Counted from the stretch's first letter, positions 36,600-44,873 are shown. The stretch: DNA of 64,000 nt from Bog-756 sp963839925 (GCA_963839925.1 CAWIWV010000002.1:682001-746000); one strand, 5' to 3'. Notes: generated by a model not told the origin, from the letters alone. Numbers and translations: made by a program.

Positions 36600-38089
36600 C
36601 AGGACTGGTTGGAACCGTGGAGAAAACGACCGGCTCGGAGCAGCCCATCCCGTCGTCATCTCGGATCTCCATCGCTGGGGCAAGCGGTTACGTGGGCCGA
36701 CTGCTGGCGCACCAGTTGGCTGAGGCGGGCCACCACGTGTCGGCTCTCGGACGCCACCTGGACACCCTGCCCACCGGCGAACGGATCTCGCCGTTCGTCG
36801 TTGACGTAGCCGACCCCGACGCCGTTGCCCACGCGCTCGCGGGGGCGGACGCCGCTTACTACCTCGTGCATGCCATGGGTGGTGGAGCCGGGTTCCAAGA
36901 CCGCGACCGCGAGCTCGCGGTCACATTCGGGCGGGCCGCAAAGGCGGCCGGTGTTGCACGCATCGTGTATCTCGGTGCCCTGGGTCAGGGCGACCTGTCG
37001 GCTCACCTGGTCAGCCGCCAAGAAGTCGGGGCGGTGTTGGCCGCCTCCGGCGTACCTGTCGTGGAACTGCGCGCCGCGGTCATCCTTGGAGCCGGCAGCA
37101 TCTCCTATGAGATGTTGCGCTCGTTGACCGAACGCCTCCCGGTGATGGTTTGCCCGCGCTGGATCACCACCCGACTGCAGCCTCTGGCCGAATGCGACCT
37201 CCTCGACTACCTCACTCGCGCTCTCGTCGCACCCCCCGGCATCTACGAGATCGGCACCCCCGATGTGACCGACTACGGCACCATGATGCGCCGCTACGCC
37301 GAGACACGGGGGCTGCGGCCGCGGCGTATCCTCACCGTGCCGTTCGTGACACCTTCGCTCTCAGCCCGCTGGGTCGACCTGGTCAGTCCCGTCGACCGGC
37401 GCATCAGCCACTCCCTCATCGAGAGCTTGGTGAATGAGGTGGTGGTCCATGACCCAGCGCGCACCGACGCCGCCTTCGGCATCACCCCCCTGTCGGTCGG
37501 AGAGGCGATCCAGCGCGCTATCAGCGACGAGGGCGACCGAGTATCGGCTGACCTGCTCGACGGTTCGGAGCCCCTCGGCACAGGCGTCTACGCGGTGCGC
37601 TGTGCGGCGCCGGTGAGCCCCGACCGCACCGAGGTGCTGCGAGACGATTTGGCCCAGATCGGTGGGGATCTGTCCTGGTACGGAGTGGCCTGGGCCTGGG
37701 CGCTGCGGCTGGCCCTCGGCAGACTCTTCGGCGAAAGGCTTCAGATCCGGCGATCTGACCTCACCCCTCCAGGAGAGACGGTCGACTGGTGGCGGGTGAT
37801 GCGGGCCGACCGCGACCAACTGGTGCTGGCATCGGTCGGATGGTTCTGTGGAGACGGCTGGCTCGCATGGCGAATCAGTGAAGGGCCGGCGCGCCTGGAA
37901 CAGTCGGCCGCATTTCGACCGAAGGGTCTCCTCGGTCTCGCCTACTGGTGGGCGCTGTGGCCCGTGCACCAGGTGGTCTTCCGACTCATGGTGCGCGCCC
38001 GGGTCCGCCGCTCCAACCGCCCGGTCGCCACTCCTGCAAATGTTGCCGCCGCCGATTCCAACTCCGTCACATCAGTCACGAGGGTCTGA
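36596..38089 (+). CDS. NAD(P)H-binding epimerase-like protein with DUF2867 domain
   Basis: ATG 36596 overlaps the SDR stop (ATGA). The 497-residue protein has an atypical SDR Rossmann domain (SRISIAGASGYVGRLLAHQL, VHAMGGGAGFQDRDRELA and LGALGQGDLSAHLVSRQEVG). A C-terminal DUF2867 domain follows, from about residue 350, with RSDLTPPGETVDWWRVMRAD, GDGWLAWRIS and LAYWWALWPVHQVVF. Proteins of this build are annotated as nucleoside-diphosphate-sugar-epimerase-like. It is the third gene of the SRPBCC-SDR operon. Confidence 0.87.
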   Translation: MTGLVGTVEKTTGSEQPIPSSSRISIAGASGYVGRLLAHQLAEAGHHVSALGRHLDTLPTGERISPFVVDVADPDAVAHALAGADAAYYLVHAMGGGAGFQDRDRELAVTFGRAAKAAGVARIVYLGALGQGDLSAHLVSRQEVGAVLAASGVPVVELRAAVILGAGSISYEMLRSLTERLPVMVCPRWITTRLQPLAECDLLDYLTRALVAPPGIYEIGTPDVTDYGTMMRRYAETRGLRPRRILTVPFVTPSLSARWVDLVSPVDRRISHSLIESLVNEVVVHDPARTDAAFGITPLSVGEAIQRAISDEGDRVSADLLDGSEPLGTGVYAVRCAAPVSPDRTEVLRDDLAQIGGDLSWYGVAWAWALRLALGRLFGERLQIRRSDLTPPGETVDWWRVMRADRDQLVLASVGWFCGDGWLAWRISEGPARLEQSAAFRPKGLLGLAYWWALWPVHQVVFRLMVRARVRRSNRPVATPANVAAADSNSVTSVTRV

Positions 38090-38134
38090 TCGATGGCACG
38101 CGGTCGCGCCGCCAACTGACGGTGACAGCACAAT

Positions 38135-38146
38135 TATTAGCACTCT
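38135..38146 (+). promoter_or_regulatory. Weak match to the cluster operator
   Basis: ATTAGCACTCTC matches TTTAGCACTAAA in 8 of 12 positions and keeps an intact TTAGCACT half. It lies 125 bases upstream of the coiled-coil gene at 38272. This is the least certain of the four sites. Confidence 0.3.
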
Positions 38147-38271
38147 CACCCCGCGAGTGCCAGCCCCATTCTGAGAGCATGGGGACAGAAAATTGTGTCG
38201 TGAGGCCAGGCCCCGAAGGCGCTTCAGGGCAGCGACGGGGCGCGGCGCCTCATCGAGAGGAGGAAACGCAG

Positions 38272-38775
38272 ATGACAGCTCCGGAGGACCGGGAATCAAA
38301 GGGATTCAGTGACTCCCAGCGGTCTGGCCTCGAACGCCGCGAGTTCGACCAGGACCGCACCTTGACGGCGATGCACCGACTCGAACGGGCGCTCGGCTCT
38401 GCTGCCCCCATGCGTGAGGGACGGTGGCGAGAAGACGTGCTCAAGGCGCTCGGCGTCCTCGACGAGGCCATCCGGGAGGAGATCCGAAACGCCGAACGGC
38501 CAGACAGTCTGCTGTCGGACATCGCCCAGACCCAGCCCCGGCTGCGCAACCGGGTGCGCGGCCTTCGCCTCCAAAACCACCGCCTCCAAGACGATGTCGG
38601 TGCGTTGCGCCACGAACTCGCGGACCATGACGGTGCGGAGGTTGACTTCGCCGATCTGCGTCAGCGCCTCGCTTTGATTCTCCACGGTCTCCGGCATCAG
38701 AGGGGTCGCGAGTCGGACCTCATCTATGAGGCCTACTACGAGGCCTTTGGAATCGACCTCGGACAAGAGTCATGA
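38272..38775 (+). CDS. Charged, coiled-coil hypothetical protein
   Basis: ATG 38272 follows GAGAGGAGGAAACGCAG, an excellent ribosome binding site; longer frames upstream lack one. The 167-residue product is mostly helical, with a central RLRNRVRGLRLQNHRLQDDV and GALRHELADHD heptad-like stretch (about residues 90-125). The end is RGRESDLIYEAYYEAFGIDL. No family recognised. It follows the Rossmann/DUF2867 operon by 180 bases and may have its own promoter. A strong hairpin closes the unit 70 bases downstream. Confidence 0.7.
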   Translation: MTAPEDRESKGFSDSQRSGLERREFDQDRTLTAMHRLERALGSAAPMREGRWREDVLKALGVLDEAIREEIRNAERPDSLLSDIAQTQPRLRNRVRGLRLQNHRLQDDVGALRHELADHDGAEVDFADLRQRLALILHGLRHQRGRESDLIYEAYYEAFGIDLGQES

Positions 38776-38847
38776 CCCCGAGGTGAACGATGCAGTTCAC
38801 TCCGCCAGAGCGCCTCGGGGTGTGGGCGTCGCCGTTGGCTGACGCGG

Positions 38848-38875
38848 AACAAGGGGCCCGATCGGGCCCCTTGTT
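38848..38875 (+). terminator. Perfect GC-rich hairpin, probable terminator
   Basis: AACAAGGGGCCC, a GATC loop, and GGGCCCCTTGTT make a 12-bp perfect stem. The A-rich left and T-rich right flanks fit a factor-independent terminator read on either strand. It lies downstream of the 38272-38775 gene. Confidence 0.7.
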
Positions 38876-39380
38876 CACTTTGGATATTCAGTTTTGTCAT
38901 ACCCCGAAGGTTGCTGCCTGCGATCATCATCGGTCGGCAGAACACGGCTGGAGCGAGGCTACAAACCCGCCGCCGGGACCTTCCCGGCGATACCTCTTTT
39001 TCCGTTCAGGATGTACTCCTCGGTCCGATGCACGGCTCTCAAGCACGATGCAGGCGGTGTTCGGGTCTTTGGCTATACCCAAACTAAGGCGGCGCTCGCT
39101 CAATCGCCTCCAAGTCCAACATGGAACACCTCCCCTTGATGCAAGTGGCTTCCTGTTTGCTCGGTTTTCGTACTGTTCCCAATGAAATTTATAACCCCAA
39201 GCACGTCTCGAATCAAGGTCTGCGAACAGGGAAAATGTTGCACCGCCCTCCTCAACACCGTGGCTGCGACAGCAACGGCTCGAGATCGCGATCAGGCGAA
39301 TCGCACGTGGTTGGCGAGGCTCCGGGGTAAGCCCTCAGCACCGAGGAGTCGGCCTGTGAATGGTGGACTCCATGTGCTGT
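38876..39380. other. Gap of about 500 bp with no recognised gene
   Basis: Base composition is lower in GC than in the neighbouring genes, and open frames on both strands are short and motif-free. It lies between convergent transcription units. I see no tRNA-like fold, but a small RNA cannot be excluded. Confidence 0.4.
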
Positions 39381-40418
39381 TCAGCCGCTATCGAGCGACA
39401 AGCCGTGAAAGGGCCCGCCGAGGGAGCGCCACTCCTCGTAGAGGTCGAGGAAGTCCTGTCCAAAAGGATCTTCGCCGAGCAGTGGCATCGCGGCCCTGCG
39501 CACGGAGAAGTCCATGGGCGCAAGCTCGCTGGCTCGGGAAAGGTGTCGCTCGGCAGCGGTGGCGTTGCCTTGGCGGCGCGCCTCGATCCCGATCCGGAAG
39601 TGCAGACGGGCATCGACTTCCTCGTCATCCAGATCAGCCACGGCGCCGGCTGCTTGGCTTGGGAGAAGAGGCCGTTCGCCGTGAAGGACCCAACGGCGGA
39701 CAGCGTCGAGATGGGGGCCGGATGCGACGCCGGTGAAATCGGAAAAGGTATCCGTGCCAAAAGCCAAGCTGTTGGGTCGCACGATCGTGCCGGACTCGTC
39801 AATCCAGATGACCGTTGGCACGTTGGAGACCGCATAGAGCTCACTGAGCAGGTGTTGGCGATCGAGCAACACGGTCATCGTCAACCCGGTCGTGAAGGGC
39901 CGCACGACCTCGGGTTCATCGTCGAGCGCCACGGCCAAGACAATCAGCCCGGGGTCTGACAGCTCATCGCTGAGCGCCTGCCACCCCGGGAGGTCGTAAC
40001 GGCACCCACACCACGAGGCGAAGGCCACAACGAGGCGCTTCGTCCCGGCAGTGTCGGAGAGTCGATGGACCGTTCCATCCAGATCAGGCAAGGCGAACTC
40101 TGGGGCCACCAATCCCTCCAAAGCACCTCGACGAACATTGGCGTCGGCAGAGAGAGCGACCATGCCGATATCGGGGGCGACGACTGATCGGCAACCCACG
40201 ATGTCGGCGAACACGGCCAGGTCGATTTCTGTGCCACCTCCGAACGCCCCCGGTTCGGCAACCGGCACACACGCCTCGCCGCGACAGAATCCCTGGGGCT
40301 TGCGCACCCATCCGGTTGCCGCTTCCAATTCGGACTCATCGATCAGAACCCGGTTGCCGTCGATCCTTCCGGAAACAGCGGCCGCATCGTCAGTGATGAC
40401 GGTGATGACGGCGGTCAT
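39381..40418 (-). CDS. Thioredoxin-like (AhpC/TSA, TlpA-like) protein with WCGC site
   Basis: The 345-residue protein has three parts. Residues 1-90 carry a Cys-containing region (KPQGFCRGEACVPV). A thioredoxin/TlpA fold follows at about 105-240 (APEFALPDLDGTVHRLSDTA, VVAFASWCGCRYDLPGWQAL, NVPTVIWIDESG). A C-terminal helical repeat (DARLHFRIGIEARRQGNATA, AERHLSRASELAP) completes it. The active site is W-C-G-C, not W-C-x-x-C. It is probably a redox or peroxide-handling protein of the cytoplasm; no signal peptide is present. It sits 69 bases downstream of the TIGR01777 gene and is probably the last gene of the photolyase operon. Confidence 0.8.
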   Translation of the reverse strand: MTAVITVITDDAAAVSGRIDGNRVLIDESELEAATGWVRKPQGFCRGEACVPVAEPGAFGGGTEIDLAVFADIVGCRSVVAPDIGMVALSADANVRRGALEGLVAPEFALPDLDGTVHRLSDTAGTKRLVVAFASWCGCRYDLPGWQALSDELSDPGLIVLAVALDDEPEVVRPFTTGLTMTVLLDRQHLLSELYAVSNVPTVIWIDESGTIVRPNSLAFGTDTFSDFTGVASGPHLDAVRRWVLHGERPLLPSQAAGAVADLDDEEVDARLHFRIGIEARRQGNATAAERHLSRASELAPMDFSVRRAAMPLLGEDPFGQDFLDLYEEWRSLGGPFHGLSLDSG

Positions 40419-40487
40419 GGCTGACTGTTCAACATAGGTGGGGCGAACGATAGCGACCTCACTACTTGACGGTCGAGCTCTCGGTTC

Positions 40488-41414
40488 TCAGTGCCCATTG
40501 ATAATGGAGCGCAAGGCTGACTCGAGGTCCGGGTGGGCGAACTGGTACCCCGCTTCGGTCAATTTCTCTGGGAGGACCCGCTGGCTGGCCAACAGCATCT
40601 CGTCGGCGAGATCGGCGCCGAGTAGGAGCACCAACGCGGGTCGTGGCACCACCCAAAGAGTCGGGCGGCCCAGGATCGCGCCCAGTGCTTTCGTAAACGC
40701 CGCGTTGGTGACTGGCTCGGGAGCAGTGGCATTGAGCGCCCCTACCAACGTCACGTCATCGATGGCCTTGCGGATCACTCCAACCTCATCATCGAGGCTG
40801 ATCCAACTCATATATTGACGACCGCCCCCCAAACGTCCACCCAGCCCGAATCGAAAGATCCGGATCTGCTGGGCAAGCGCTCCTCCTTCGGCGGACAACA
40901 CGATGCCCGAACGTAGGTTGACCACCCGTACCCCGGCTGCCGCAGCCGGCGCCGTCGCCTCTTCCCACTCCACGCAGACCTCGGCAAGAAAGCCTTCACC
41001 TGGGCTACTCCCCTCACCGAGACGTTCGCTGCCTCGATCGCCGTAAAAGCCGATGGCTGACGCCGAGACAAAGACGCTTGGAGGCTCATCGAGGCGGGCG
41101 ATCTCGCGGGACAGAAGTTCGGTCGAATCGATCCTGCTCGCCCGAATCTCTCTGCGTCGCGCCGATGTCCAACGTCGATCGGCGATGCCCGCCCCGGCCA
41201 AGTGCACGACTGCGTCAAAGGGACCGAGGCGATCGAAAGCCAGCCGGTCGATCCTGCCCTCGATGGGATTCCACCAGACGCTGGCATCGTCGTGTGGTCC
41301 TCCAGGGGCTGGGTCGCCGCGCACCATCGTCACCACCCCGTGGCCGGCAGCGAGCAGCCGGGCACGCAGAGCCGAACCGATGAGACCGCTGGCACCGCTC
41401 ATGAGAATCTTCAT
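40488..41414 (-). CDS. TIGR01777-family epimerase-like protein
   Basis: From ATG 41414, which overlaps the photolyase stop as ATGA, the product is 308 residues. Motifs: MKILMSGASGLIGSALRARL (NAD(P) binding), DAVVHLAGAGIADRRWTSAR, FVSASAIGFYGDRGSERLGE (Ser and Tyr), and YMSWISLDDEVGVIRKAIDD, ending in the short C-terminal domain LPEKLTEAGYQFAHPDLESA. It is related to plant and bacterial SulA/YfcH proteins of uncertain reaction, often next to photolyase. Longer upstream frames are photolyase antisense and not used. Confidence 0.9.
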   Translation of the reverse strand: MKILMSGASGLIGSALRARLLAAGHGVVTMVRGDPAPGGPHDDASVWWNPIEGRIDRLAFDRLGPFDAVVHLAGAGIADRRWTSARRREIRASRIDSTELLSREIARLDEPPSVFVSASAIGFYGDRGSERLGEGSSPGEGFLAEVCVEWEEATAPAAAAGVRVVNLRSGIVLSAEGGALAQQIRIFRFGLGGRLGGGRQYMSWISLDDEVGVIRKAIDDVTLVGALNATAPEPVTNAAFTKALGAILGRPTLWVVPRPALVLLLGADLADEMLLASQRVLPEKLTEAGYQFAHPDLESALRSIINGH

Positions 41415-42757
41415 CTCGCCCTCTCGTACAGTTCGAGCGCGCGGACGCGCTCTGCTGCGTGCTCGACGATGGGGGTCGGATACCCCCCGGGTGGACCACC
41501 GGGGGCAGACCAAGGCTCGAAAATATCGGGGGGAGCGAGACCGGCGAGCTCGGGTACCCACCGGCGGACATAGTGACCCTCGGGATCGAAGCGTCGGGCT
41601 TGAGTCAGCGGGTTGAGGATCCGGTGATAGGGGGCGGCGTCGGTTCCGGTGCCAGCTGTCCACTGCCAACCGTGCTGGTTGCTGGCCAGGTCGCCGTCGA
41701 CCAGAAGGTTCATGAAGTGACGCGCGCCACGGCGCCAATCAAGATGAAGATCCTTCACCAAAAAGGACGCAGCCACCATGCGTGCCCGGTTATGCACAAA
41801 GCCCTCTTGTGCCAGCTGACGCATGCCGGCATCCACGAAGGGGTAGCCGGTCCGACCGCCCTGCCATGCCGCGAAATGCGCGTCGGCTTGGGGACCACAC
41901 TCCCATTCGAGGCTCGCCAAGCGAGGTTGAAACGACTGACGGGCCGAACTCGGCCAGGCCGCGAGCACCGCGGCGTAGAACTCGCGCCAGGCCAGCTCTT
42001 TGACGAATCGTTCGTCGGCTGACCCAAGATCGGCAAGCAACGTTCGGGGGTGGATGGTGCCAAACCGCAGGTGAGCAGAGAGGCGCGACGTCTGATCGCA
42101 ATCAGGCCTGTCTCGTTGGTCGTCGTAGAAGCTGAGCCCACCACTCTCATAGTGGCGCCAGAGATCGTGGGCGACCGCCTCGCCGGCGGGCGGAAGCGCC
42201 ATGCCTGCAGGAAGAGGGGGCTCGGCCGGAAGCAGTTCGGTGGACAGGCCCTGCCAGGTGATGCCCGTAGGATCGCTCCGGGGCGCGGGCCAGCCGCGCT
42301 GACGCCAAGCCCGGTAGAAGGCCGAATAGACCCGAAAGGGCTGACCAGACGCCGTCGTCACCTTGCCCGGGCTCACCGCATATGGAGATCCTGTGCGACG
42401 GAGGGGTACAGGGTCGAGCGCGGCGTCTACGCGAGCATCTCGTGTCCGGCCGTAGGGCCCGTAGTCGGCGGTCACGTGCACTTCCTCGGCACCACACTCC
42501 TCGACGACTGCGGGGACCACTTCCTCAGGCACTCCCGAGCGCACGATCAGGTGACCCCCACAACCTCTGATCGCCTCGTCAAGGGCGGCGAGTGTGCGAA
42601 ACAGATACGCCACACGAGGTGGACCCGCCACCGAAAGCAAGTGCGGGTCCAAGACGAAGAGCGGCACGACAGGACCCCGGCTTGCAGCAGCAAACAGTGC
42701 CGGATGGTCCGCCAGTCGCAGATCGCGCCGGAACCACATGACGCTGGGGCGGGTCAC
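41411..42757 (-). CDS. phr: Deoxyribodipyrimidine photolyase (class I cryptochrome/photolyase family)
   Basis: The 448-residue protein starts at GTG 42757 behind GGGAGGA. It has the N-terminal antenna domain (MWFRRDLRLADHPALFAAAS) and the FAD-binding domain: LSAHLRFGTIHPRTLLADLG, FVKELAWREFYAAVL, AWQGGRTGYPFVDAGMRQLA, HNRARMVAASFLVKDLHLDW and the C-terminal NQHGWQWTAGTGTDAAPYHR, with Trp and Asn typical of CPD photolyases. It repairs UV-made cyclobutane pyrimidine dimers using blue light. It is co-transcribed with the TIGR01777 gene and probably with the small ORF upstream, from the palindromic promoter at 43000. Confidence 0.95.
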   Translation of the reverse strand: MTRPSVMWFRRDLRLADHPALFAAASRGPVVPLFVLDPHLLSVAGPPRVAYLFRTLAALDEAIRGCGGHLIVRSGVPEEVVPAVVEECGAEEVHVTADYGPYGRTRDARVDAALDPVPLRRTGSPYAVSPGKVTTASGQPFRVYSAFYRAWRQRGWPAPRSDPTGITWQGLSTELLPAEPPLPAGMALPPAGEAVAHDLWRHYESGGLSFYDDQRDRPDCDQTSRLSAHLRFGTIHPRTLLADLGSADERFVKELAWREFYAAVLAAWPSSARQSFQPRLASLEWECGPQADAHFAAWQGGRTGYPFVDAGMRQLAQEGFVHNRARMVAASFLVKDLHLDWRRGARHFMNLLVDGDLASNQHGWQWTAGTGTDAAPYHRILNPLTQARRFDPEGHYVRRWVPELAGLAPPDIFEPWSAPGGPPGGYPTPIVEHAAERVRALELYERAR

Positions 42758-42845
42758 GGCCGGGGTCCTCCCGGCAGCTGCGCAGCACCCAATGCGTCGG
42801 CGGCCCAGGCATCGGCTCCAACATCACGCGCAGCAGCACGCCTCT

Positions 42846-42989
42846 TCAAAGCCGGGCCTCCAGCAACGAAAGAGAGGTCTGTTGCATCGTGATGGAGGCT
42901 TGTTCCGTCTCCTTTGCAATCGCATGTGCGACTACTTCGAGGACCCGGTCGATGACGAACGGGGCAGCTCTCGGCCAGTCTTGGATCAC
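42846..42989 (-). CDS. Possible leaderless small ORF, 47 residues
   Basis: GTG 42989 begins IQDWPRAAPFVIDRVLEVVA, then HAIAKETEQASITMQQTSLS, and ends LLEARL. The minus-strand -10 TAAAAA (43001-42996) within the cluster palindrome ends six bases before this GTG, the same spacing as at the leaderless SRPBCC gene. It would be the first gene of the photolyase operon, 88 bases upstream of the photolyase. No family recognised. An alternative GTG four bases earlier opens another frame, so the call is tentative. Confidence 0.4.
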   Translation of the reverse strand: MIQDWPRAAPFVIDRVLEVVAHAIAKETEQASITMQQTSLSLLEARL

Positions 42990-42995
42990 CCACCG

Positions 42996-43009
42996 TTTTT
43001 AGCACTAAA
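42996..43009 (-). promoter_or_regulatory. Palindromic operator-promoter of the photolyase operon
   Basis: TTTAGCACTAAA (42998-43009, plus strand) differs from the 35096 site at one central base. On the minus strand TAAAAA overlaps it as a -10. It lies about 240 bases before the photolyase and just before the small ORF. Confidence 0.6.
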
Positions 43010-43074
43010 TGCACCGGCACTGTCCGTCAGGGTGAAATCCGAGGGAGAAGCCTGGAAAATCAACTCCTCGGTGC

Positions 43075-43902
43075 CTATGCCTCCACCACCGAGCCGTCGT
43101 CCGCGAGCACGACGGTCCCGGCGAAGTGTGCACTCGCCCGTGCACGCCATTCGTCCTCTTGACCAGGGGCGATGCCGGGCACGAAGTGTGTGCACACGAG
43201 CGTCTCGACCCCAGCCCTGGACGCGGTGGCGGCGGCCTGCTCGATCGTGGAGTGGTAGTCGAGGATGTCCTGGAACCGGGGGTTCGCGATCTGGCGCACC
43301 AGATCAGACCGGATCACGGTCTGCACGTACACGTGGGCGCTCGCGCACAACTCGTCCAGCCCGCTGCACGGCACACTGTCGCCGGCCAGCACGGCCGAGC
43401 GTCCCCCGTGCGAGATCCGGTAACCGATGGAAGGCTCTACTGGACGATGGTCGGTCGGGCGTACGCAGAGCGTTGCGTCACCGATCGTGAGCTCTTCGGT
43501 GCCCTCGAGCTCGTGTACTTGGATCGTTGGCTCCCAGGTGAGGTCGCTGTGATGTGCGAGCCGGTAGGTGATGTCTGGGGCGAGCATGGCGAGGATGCCA
43601 TCGACCACACGCCGGGTGTCACGAGGCCCGTAGATGTGGAGCGGCGTTGGCACCGGACTCATGACCCAACGGGTCGTGATCACGTCGTTGAGATCGGTGA
43701 TGTGGTCGCTGTGAAGATGGGTGAGCAAGACTGCATCCAGGGCGATCGGCAGCACGCCCGCACCGGCCAGGCGCATCAGCACACCGCGGCCAGCGTCGAC
43801 CAGCAGACGCGTCGTCCCGGCTTGGACGAGCGTGGCCGCCCCGGCGCGGTTGGGGTCAGGGATCGGGCTCCCGCTACCCAACACCGTGATCGTCACACCC
43901 AC
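43075..43902 (-). CDS. RNase Z-like MBL-fold hydrolase
   Basis: The 275-residue protein starts GVTITVLGSGSPIPDPNRAG, a typical RNase Z/arylsulfatase-type opening. It carries THLHSDH (metal site), YGPRDTRRVVDGILAM, RSAVLAGDSVPCSGL (bridging Asp) and ETLVCTHFVPG (last His). It lacks the long exosite arm of true tRNase Z, so a phosphodiesterase or other hydrolase role is as likely. It is a single gene, with its own start at 43902, divergent from the enoyl-CoA hydratase. Confidence 0.85.
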   Translation of the reverse strand: MGVTITVLGSGSPIPDPNRAGAATLVQAGTTRLLVDAGRGVLMRLAGAGVLPIALDAVLLTHLHSDHITDLNDVITTRWVMSPVPTPLHIYGPRDTRRVVDGILAMLAPDITYRLAHHSDLTWEPTIQVHELEGTEELTIGDATLCVRPTDHRPVEPSIGYRISHGGRSAVLAGDSVPCSGLDELCASAHVYVQTVIRSDLVRQIANPRFQDILDYHSTIEQAAATASRAGVETLVCTHFVPGIAPGQEDEWRARASAHFAGTVVLADDGSVVEA

Positions 43903-44028
43903 GGACCGAACTTACACACTGGGCCGGCGACCGGATTGATACCGAGGGGAGTCACCCGGACCAGAAGACGGGGGCTTCGCTTGGCACTCGAGATGGAGCT
44001 GATAGAACTCCGCGGGGAGGACGGCGAG

Positions 44029-44820
44029 ATGAACTACGAGACGATCCTGTACGAGGTGGCCGACGGCGTCGCAACGATCACCCTCAACCGTCCCGCCAAG
44101 CGCAACGCCTTCGGCGCAGGCATGGGCACTGAGCTGTCCGACGCCTATCGACGAAGCGACACCGACGACAATGTCCGAGCCGTCGTGTTGACGGGCACAC
44201 CGCCGGCGTTCTGCGCGGGCGCCGACCTCTCCGAAGGCGCCGACACGTTCCGAGCGCGAGACCGCGGCACCTTCTCGGCCGCCGCGGTCGGCATGCGCGC
44301 CTGGGACGTCCGAAAGCCGGTCATCGCCGCGGTGAACGGGCATGCCATCGGTATCGGGTTCACCCTCACGCTCCAGTGTGACATCCGCCTCTTCGCTGCA
44401 GAGGCCAGCTACGGCATCGTCCAGGTGCGCCGAGGGATGATGGGAGACGGATACAGCCACTGGACGCTCCCCCGAATCGCGGGTACGTCTGCGGCGGCCG
44501 AGATCCTGCTGACCGGTCGACTGTTCGACGGGCATGAGGCGCTGAAGCTCGGGGTCTGCAGCCGCGTACTACCCAACGACGAGGTGCTCGGCACGGCCCG
44601 CGAAGTCGCCCGGGACATCGCCTCCAATACCGCGCCGCTGGCGGTCATGCACAGCAAGCGACTCCTCTGGGACAGCTGGGATCTCACCGCGGGCCAGGTC
44701 GAGGCTCGGGAGACCGAGGACCATCACGAGCTGATGGCACATCCCGACGCCCGCGAGGGAGTCGTCGCATTCGCTGAGCAACGACGACCGCAATGGGAAG
44801 GTCGCCTACCCGCCCGCTGA
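44029..44820 (+). CDS. Enoyl-CoA hydratase/isomerase family protein
   Basis: ATG 44029 follows GGGGAGG by eight bases. The 263-residue crotonase-fold protein has TLNRPAKRNAFGAGMG, AFCAGADLSEGADTF (first oxyanion-hole strand), AAVNGHAIGIGFTLTLQCDI (second) and LTGRLFDGHEALKLGVCSRV. In this subfamily a Glu usually lies in a GxVPEx stretch; here the aligned segment is GMMGDGYSHWTLPR, so Asp or Gly replaces it and hydratase activity may be altered. It could serve fatty acid or other acyl-CoA breakdown. Confidence 0.88.
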   Translation: MNYETILYEVADGVATITLNRPAKRNAFGAGMGTELSDAYRRSDTDDNVRAVVLTGTPPAFCAGADLSEGADTFRARDRGTFSAAAVGMRAWDVRKPVIAAVNGHAIGIGFTLTLQCDIRLFAAEASYGIVQVRRGMMGDGYSHWTLPRIAGTSAAAEILLTGRLFDGHEALKLGVCSRVLPNDEVLGTAREVARDIASNTAPLAVMHSKRLLWDSWDLTAGQVEARETEDHHELMAHPDAREGVVAFAEQRRPQWEGRLPAR

Positions 44821-44873
44821 GAGCAAAGAGCGGTCACCGTGAAATGGGCGAAACCCGTGGCTAGGGTAGCCAT

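Noticed and set aside
38876..39380. tRNA or other structured RNA gene
   Set aside because: I could not find a cloverleaf or a conserved arm pattern by eye.
42754..43020. An 88-codon minus-strand frame starting at 43020
   Set aside because: Its start lies upstream of the promoter palindrome and it has no motif; the leaderless frame at 42989 fits better.
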